This document shows positions 30,101 to 33,055 of a stretch of DNA of 33,055 bases, one piece after another (position 1 is the stretch's first letter; each line of letters starts with the position of its first letter). A program made the position numbers and the translations under genes. The stretch comes from CAZJYI01 sp964550025 (lineage in GTDB: Bacteria > Verrucomicrobiota > Kiritimatiellia > UBA8416 > CAYOBW01): positions 1 through 33,055 of the forward strand of contig CAZJYI010000128.1 of NCBI GenBank assembly GCA_964550025.1. Direction: 5' to 3'. The notes under the pieces were generated by a model that was given only the letters and a program-made list of their open reading frames with translations, searched no databases and had not been told where the DNA came from.

Positions 30101-33055
30101 CGTCGGGCGCATTGTCGTTGAGCTCGCCCTCCACCCGCTGCCGCACCACGTTGCCGTTCGCATCGTACTCGGTCTCCACGCGGTTTCCCATCGGGTCTGT
30201 CTGTCCCGTCAGTCGATCAAAGCCGTCGTACTCGTACGTTGTGACCGACGCACCCGCGGGACGCTCCAGGTCTTCGCCGCAGCGCAGCAGGTTGCCGTTC
30301 TCGTCATAGTCGAACGTGTCCGTGCTCTGGAGAGGGGAGCGCTGCGCTCGCACGCGCGTGAAGAGGAGGTCGCGTTCGTCATACGTGAACGTGACGACGT
30401 TGGTCGGGTCCTTTCCCGATACGGCCTCGGGAGTCGCCACCCGAACGAGATTCCGGTTTCCGTCGTACCCGTAGCGGTTGGTGGTCGCGTCGCCGATTCC
30501 GACGACGTTGACCCGCTGGGTCAGGTTGTTGATGGAGTCGTAGGCATAGAAGACGTCGAAGAACGCAGGCGTGCCGGGCTTCCCCGTTTCGTCGAGGTTC
30601 TCGGTGCGTGTGCGCACCACGTTGTCGTTCGCGTCGTAGAAGAACTGGGTGATAACGCGCACACCCGGCCCCGGCCCGTAGCGCCGTGACTCCTGCTGAA
30701 CGTTCTGCTGCAGTGCGTTGTACTCCCAGCGCTCGTCGTAGCCGCGCGGGTTGATGGCGCGCGTGACGTTCCCCACGCTGTCGTAATCGTAGGTGGTCGT
30801 GAGCCCCAAGCCGGTCTCATCCGTGACCGTTGTTCTCAGGTATCCCCGCTGCGGGCCGGTGTTGTAGTAGGTGAACACGTCCCGCCGCCGCCGGTCGTTG
30901 CCGTCCGGCGGGTGGATATGTGCCGTGCAACGCCCGTCCGGACTGTACTCGTAATCCTGCGTGGCGCGGGGATCCGGGGTGACAACCGATGTCAGGTTGC
31001 CGTTTGCATCGTAGGTGTACCGCGTTGCATTGCGGCGGCTGTCGGTAATCGAAGTCACGAAATCCAATTTCTGATCGCCAGTCAGGTCGCCCCCCCCAAA
31101 GGCAGCCTTCACTGTCTTGGCAAGGGCGGCGCCTGCTTTGAAGCGGCGGCTTCCGGCGCCGAGCCCATCCGTGGGGTCGCTGCCGAAGAGGGCATGGTGG
31201 CGATACACTTCGGTCAGCTCGTCCTGGTCCGCGTCGCGCGGCCCGGGCAGCAGGCGGCGGAGGCGTAGATCGCCGGCTTTGGCCCGCGGGACACCGGGGT
31301 CCACGTCGCGCGCGTAGACGAACAGCTCGCGGTTGCCGGCCGGGTACAGGACCTCCGAAAGCAGCGAGTCGCGGTTCCAGACGTGGGTCGTCTCGAACCA
31401 GGGTGGGTCGGCAGGGCGGAGGGGATTGCGAGGGCGGTTCTGGGTGGCGGTGGTCGGCGCATCCGGCGTGGCGCGGCCCGTGAAGCGTCGAACAGCAACG
31501 GGGCGGCCCAGCGAATCGAAGTCGAACTCGCTGACGTTGCCGACCCAGTCGTTGACGATGGCACGGACCGTGGCGAATCGATTGGAAGGCGAAGGGACGA
31601 GCGCGTCGCGTCGAATGTCGGTCTTCTCGATGCCTCGGCGCAGCGAGGTCACACATCCGAAGTTCCACTTCTCCGGATCGCCGGTGGTGTCGTAGTCGAC
31701 CCGCAGCGCGTTCTGCCCCTTCGGGTCCGTGACCGACACCAGGTTGTGAAGGGCGCGGTGGTCGGACTGGCCGGTCGAGGTCGTGGTGGTGTAGCTGAAC
31801 ATCGTCGTCTTGCCGCGCGGGAAGTCGTTCGTATTCGGAGTGCCGGTGACCACGGGCGTTGTCACGCTCTTGAGATCGCCCGGCGAGCCGCCGGTTTCGC
31901 CCGGGCCGTAGTAGTCGTAGGTCACGCTGCGTCCCGCGAAGTCGGTGACCGAGACCAGGCGGCCGTCCGGATTGTAGGCCAGGGCTATGCTGCGGTCCAG
32001 CGTGTCGACAATGCCGGTGACCAGCCCCTGCGCACTGTAACTGAACGTCATCGCGTTGCCGTTGCGGTCGGTACTGCTGACGAGGCGTCCGGCCAGGGGG
32101 GTGCCATCGAACGACTGAAATGTCCACCGCCCGCGGTCCGCGAACAGCAGGTCGAGCCTCCCGTCACGGTCGGGGTCGCTGATGGTTGAGAAGAACCCGT
32201 CACGGACAAAGGCACCGTCGGGGCGGCGGTAAAACGTGTCGCGTCGTCCCAGGCCGGAACGCAGCACGATGGTGTCGCGCCCCGCCTCTTCAAGGCTGAC
32301 GTTGTAACTGTGGTCCCAGCGGTGCCCCAGCGGGGTGTCCTCGCCCGTGCGTGAACGGTACGTGCGCACCCAGTTGAAGTCGAACCCGACGCCGGGAATG
32401 TGGAGGTCCACGGTCTGCGCGCGGAGCTCGCCTTCGAAGAAGACAGGCCAAGTGTCGGTGCCGTGGGCCGGGACCTGGCGTTTGTTGGTGACCATGGCCT
32501 GGGAACCCGGTGGCCGTCTGGGAGGGCGAATGACCTCCGGCGCCATGTACGCCGACGTGCCGACCGGGCGCCCGGGAAGCGGTTCCGGGAACAGCGTGTG
32601 CGTCTCGATCCGCCCGCTCACCACGACGAAGGCATTGCTCCACGCGTCAATGACCTCTCCGGAACCGACCGCGACCAGTTCGATCGTGTGAGGACCGGGA
32701 GAGAGATCGGGAAGAGGGATTCTCATGAGCCCCGAGCTGAGGACGCTGGCTCCCGGCACGACAGCACCGTCGATGCGAAGCTCGACCCCGCCGTCGAGGT
32801 TCTGCCCGCGCACATAGGCCACCTGGCCGTCGTTGGTCGTGACGTTCCCTGGCTCGAACCCGAGGATCCGCGCAGCGGGTTGCATGAGGCGATAGAAGCG
32901 CGCAGCGGTGTCCTCGCCCGGGTCCATCCACTCGGTGGTGTCACCGCGCGCAAGCACGTTCTCGAACGTAGCCCACTCCGCGTTCGCAAGACTGGGCGTA
33001 GTCTGGATGAAGTAGCTGATGTTGGACATGCTGTTCCAACGCAGCCGAGTCCGGT
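27150..33055 (-). CDS. RHS/YD-repeat protein 4, 5' end beyond the window
   Basis: The reading frame is open to the window edge, so the gene is 5'-partial (at least 1967 codons). The first visible ATG (33029) is internal: codons before it (RTRLRWNS) complete a beta domain, RLRWNSMSNISYFIQTTPSL, that ends in FYRLM. Next are an IPT/Ig-like segment (ILGFEPGNVTTNDGQVAYVR) and a DUF6531-type RHS entry domain (VDLHIPGVGFDFNWVRTYRS, PLGHRWDHSYN). A calcium-like DPDRDGRLDLLF loop and dozens of YD repeats follow. It belongs to a different RHS subfamily from RHS 1-3. The RHS core is cut short: after SLYDPLIGR the normal FLSRDP-NPYxY-DPxG end is missing. A roughly 280-residue Gly-rich tail follows, with three GYTY repeats. 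Probably secreted; the signal peptide would lie outside. It ends 38 bp before the beta-solenoid gene. Confidence 0.9.
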   Translation of the reverse strand, partial: RTRLRWNSMSNISYFIQTTPSLANAEWATFENVLARGDTTEWMDPGEDTAARFYRLMQPAARILGFEPGNVTTNDGQVAYVRGQNLDGGVELRIDGAVVPGASVLSSGLMRIPLPDLSPGPHTIELVAVGSGEVIDAWSNAFVVVSGRIETHTLFPEPLPGRPVGTSAYMAPEVIRPPRRPPGSQAMVTNKRQVPAHGTDTWPVFFEGELRAQTVDLHIPGVGFDFNWVRTYRSRTGEDTPLGHRWDHSYNVSLEEAGRDTIVLRSGLGRRDTFYRRPDGAFVRDGFFSTISDPDRDGRLDLLFADRGRWTFQSFDGTPLAGRLVSSTDRNGNAMTFSYSAQGLVTGIVDTLDRSIALAYNPDGRLVSVTDFAGRSVTYDYYGPGETGGSPGDLKSVTTPVVTGTPNTNDFPRGKTTMFSYTTTTSTGQSDHRALHNLVSVTDPKGQNALRVDYDTTGDPEKWNFGCVTSLRRGIEKTDIRRDALVPSPSNRFATVRAIVNDWVGNVSEFDFDSLGRPVAVRRFTGRATPDAPTTATQNRPRNPLRPADPPWFETTHVWNRDSLLSEVLYPAGNRELFVYARDVDPGVPRAKAGDLRLRRLLPGPRDADQDELTEVYRHHALFGSDPTDGLGAGSRRFKAGAALAKTVKAAFGGGDLTGDQKLDFVTSITDSRRNATRYTYDANGNLTSVVTPDPRATQDYEYSPDGRCTAHIHPPDGNDRRRRDVFTYYNTGPQRGYLRTTVTDETGLGLTTTYDYDSVGNVTRAINPRGYDERWEYNALQQNVQQESRRYGPGPGVRVITQFFYDANDNVVRTRTENLDETGKPGTPAFFDVFYAYDSINNLTQRVNVVGIGDATTNRYGYDGNRNLVRVATPEAVSGKDPTNVVTFTYDERDLLFTRVRAQRSPLQSTDTFDYDENGNLLRCGEDLERPAGASVTTYEYDGFDRLTGQTDPMGNRVETEYDANGNVVRQRVEGELNDNAPDGSKNKLLGETRFTYDELDRCEYRIDSFFDVFTELSIDDGRVETRWDYAPNGAVVSVMDDGGNATLYDYDPLHRLTARTDAVGDIVEYDYDAAGNVTNVLRTGHIGSGGGGATVYRSTYDYDGLDRCMAATDWHRSTGEFVRVTSHFLYDSRGNLVSEVDPRGNETRHEYDGLGRRVRVKRIDAASPLLGGVISTTEYEYDDNSRCTAVTDANTNTTRYVYDSLDRLTTRRGGDLGEHLYVWLSRSDLASSTDPNGTQIDYVYDHLHRLRRGTIRSGAGVAATTTQVTYDYDGLSRLVTARNGVAQCQFAYDSLGNLVRETVNGRSTTYSYDGLGNRLSTTTPGGSLATYAYDGLNRVSQVLLTAPGERPLQVENRLYNGRRLSRVDLGNGTATDITYGGNLVGPPNPLGDANVGQVARVRHTGQGGGVTLAGHVCMYDPNQNLTDRLSVVPQAAGTHAFELDALNRITRSTITTNETIPPVLDRTYTYDAAGNTLSVSGFPGAGHFTLDPTTPEPADFQVNQYTTTPYDQREYDHNGNLVARFTPTDECRYRYDYADRLVSVSNATRRVELARYEYDPLGRRITRYDGITRVRTDYVYDGGCVIEELTNGVPTRVHLDTFTWTQTHGPYWHHSDDEGSVVALSDAEGHVMERYRYDELGGTTVQTPDGQPRVASIVGNECRYRGMQWDAGAMFYVSGGGSSLYDPLIGRAPGPPRVGILMELAAVSFPIAGSASIGNASVSAPISGFPGSPCRASGGGIMDFGLSRKVEVRGWNPRARKKTFAQKLGRGHFDDSPPAGDYGGPQGYTYINLGGSIVSPGGDFSGIGGYTYLKGKVFLPGGNFSGISGYTYAAGGGSGTQWESAEYSPSSGLSDKGGPDYHECFPTTWKSAAGSGFPGSPVEVAGCLFDSGTVAFPVAGSTAIGNGLRGAAVTGVYSEKALFGGKMGIGHPRFATARGGGGGGGLSSLGRGRHDTAMNAVRNMK
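27540..27725 (-). repeat. Gly-rich GYTY repeats in the tail of RHS protein 4
   Basis: Three units of 20-22 residues have the form P(A/G)G(D/N)(Y/F)-G--GYTY. The two later units are exactly 60 bp apart and align well at DNA level. They are flanked by two related blocks (FPIAGSASIGN and FPVAGSTAIGN, each near a GFPGSP). The pattern suggests a Gly/Tyr-rich extended or beta structure. Confidence 0.75.

Overview
This is a high-GC bacterial window in which every gene I can support lies on the minus strand, so transcription runs from high to low coordinates. There are no tRNAs, rRNAs, transposases, integrases or CRISPR arrays. The long secreted repeat proteins, the Sec signal peptides and the 'PPGPPGPTMKTL..EPR' N-terminus of the beta-helix protein suggest an uncultured member of the PVC group (Kiritimatiellota, Verrucomicrobiota or Planctomycetota). 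That assignment is from memory of such genomes and is an inference.

In transcription order, region 1 (33055 to 23497) holds a very large YD/RHS-repeat protein whose 5' end is outside the window, a secreted autotransporter-like beta-solenoid protein, and a secreted parallel beta-helix protein. They are spaced about 40 bp apart and look like one transcription unit. A gap of about 530 bp follows, with a long imperfect inverted repeat, a possible promoter and a possible terminator.

Region 2 (22962 to 4667) begins with a small secreted protein carrying two YD repeats and three DxDGDG calcium-type repeats. Three tandem paralogous RHS proteins of 1838-1922 residues follow. They share the N-terminal domain, YD array and RHS core, but each has a completely different C-terminal tail. 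A 31-codon remnant of a second copy of the small gene lies between two of them. It shows that the array grew by duplication and deletion. The unit ends with a small predicted lipoprotein.

Region 3 (4457 to 47) is a compact modification operon. It encodes a fusion protein (a Cys-rich TIM-barrel-like/radical-SAM-like half, then TfuA, then YcaO), a MoaD/ThiS-like ubiquitin-fold sulfur carrier ending in Gly-Gly, and a second stand-alone YcaO. This set of parts fits ATP-dependent backbone thioamidation of a peptide or protein, with the ubiquitin-fold protein as possible sulfur donor. It is the most interesting system in the window. No convincing precursor peptide is visible, although a 36-codon ORF overlaps the fusion start by ATGA. 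A 77-bp array of eleven heptamers supplies the last codons and stop of the fusion gene and reaches the ribosome-binding site of the sulfur-carrier gene. A shorter heptamer array follows the second YcaO gene.
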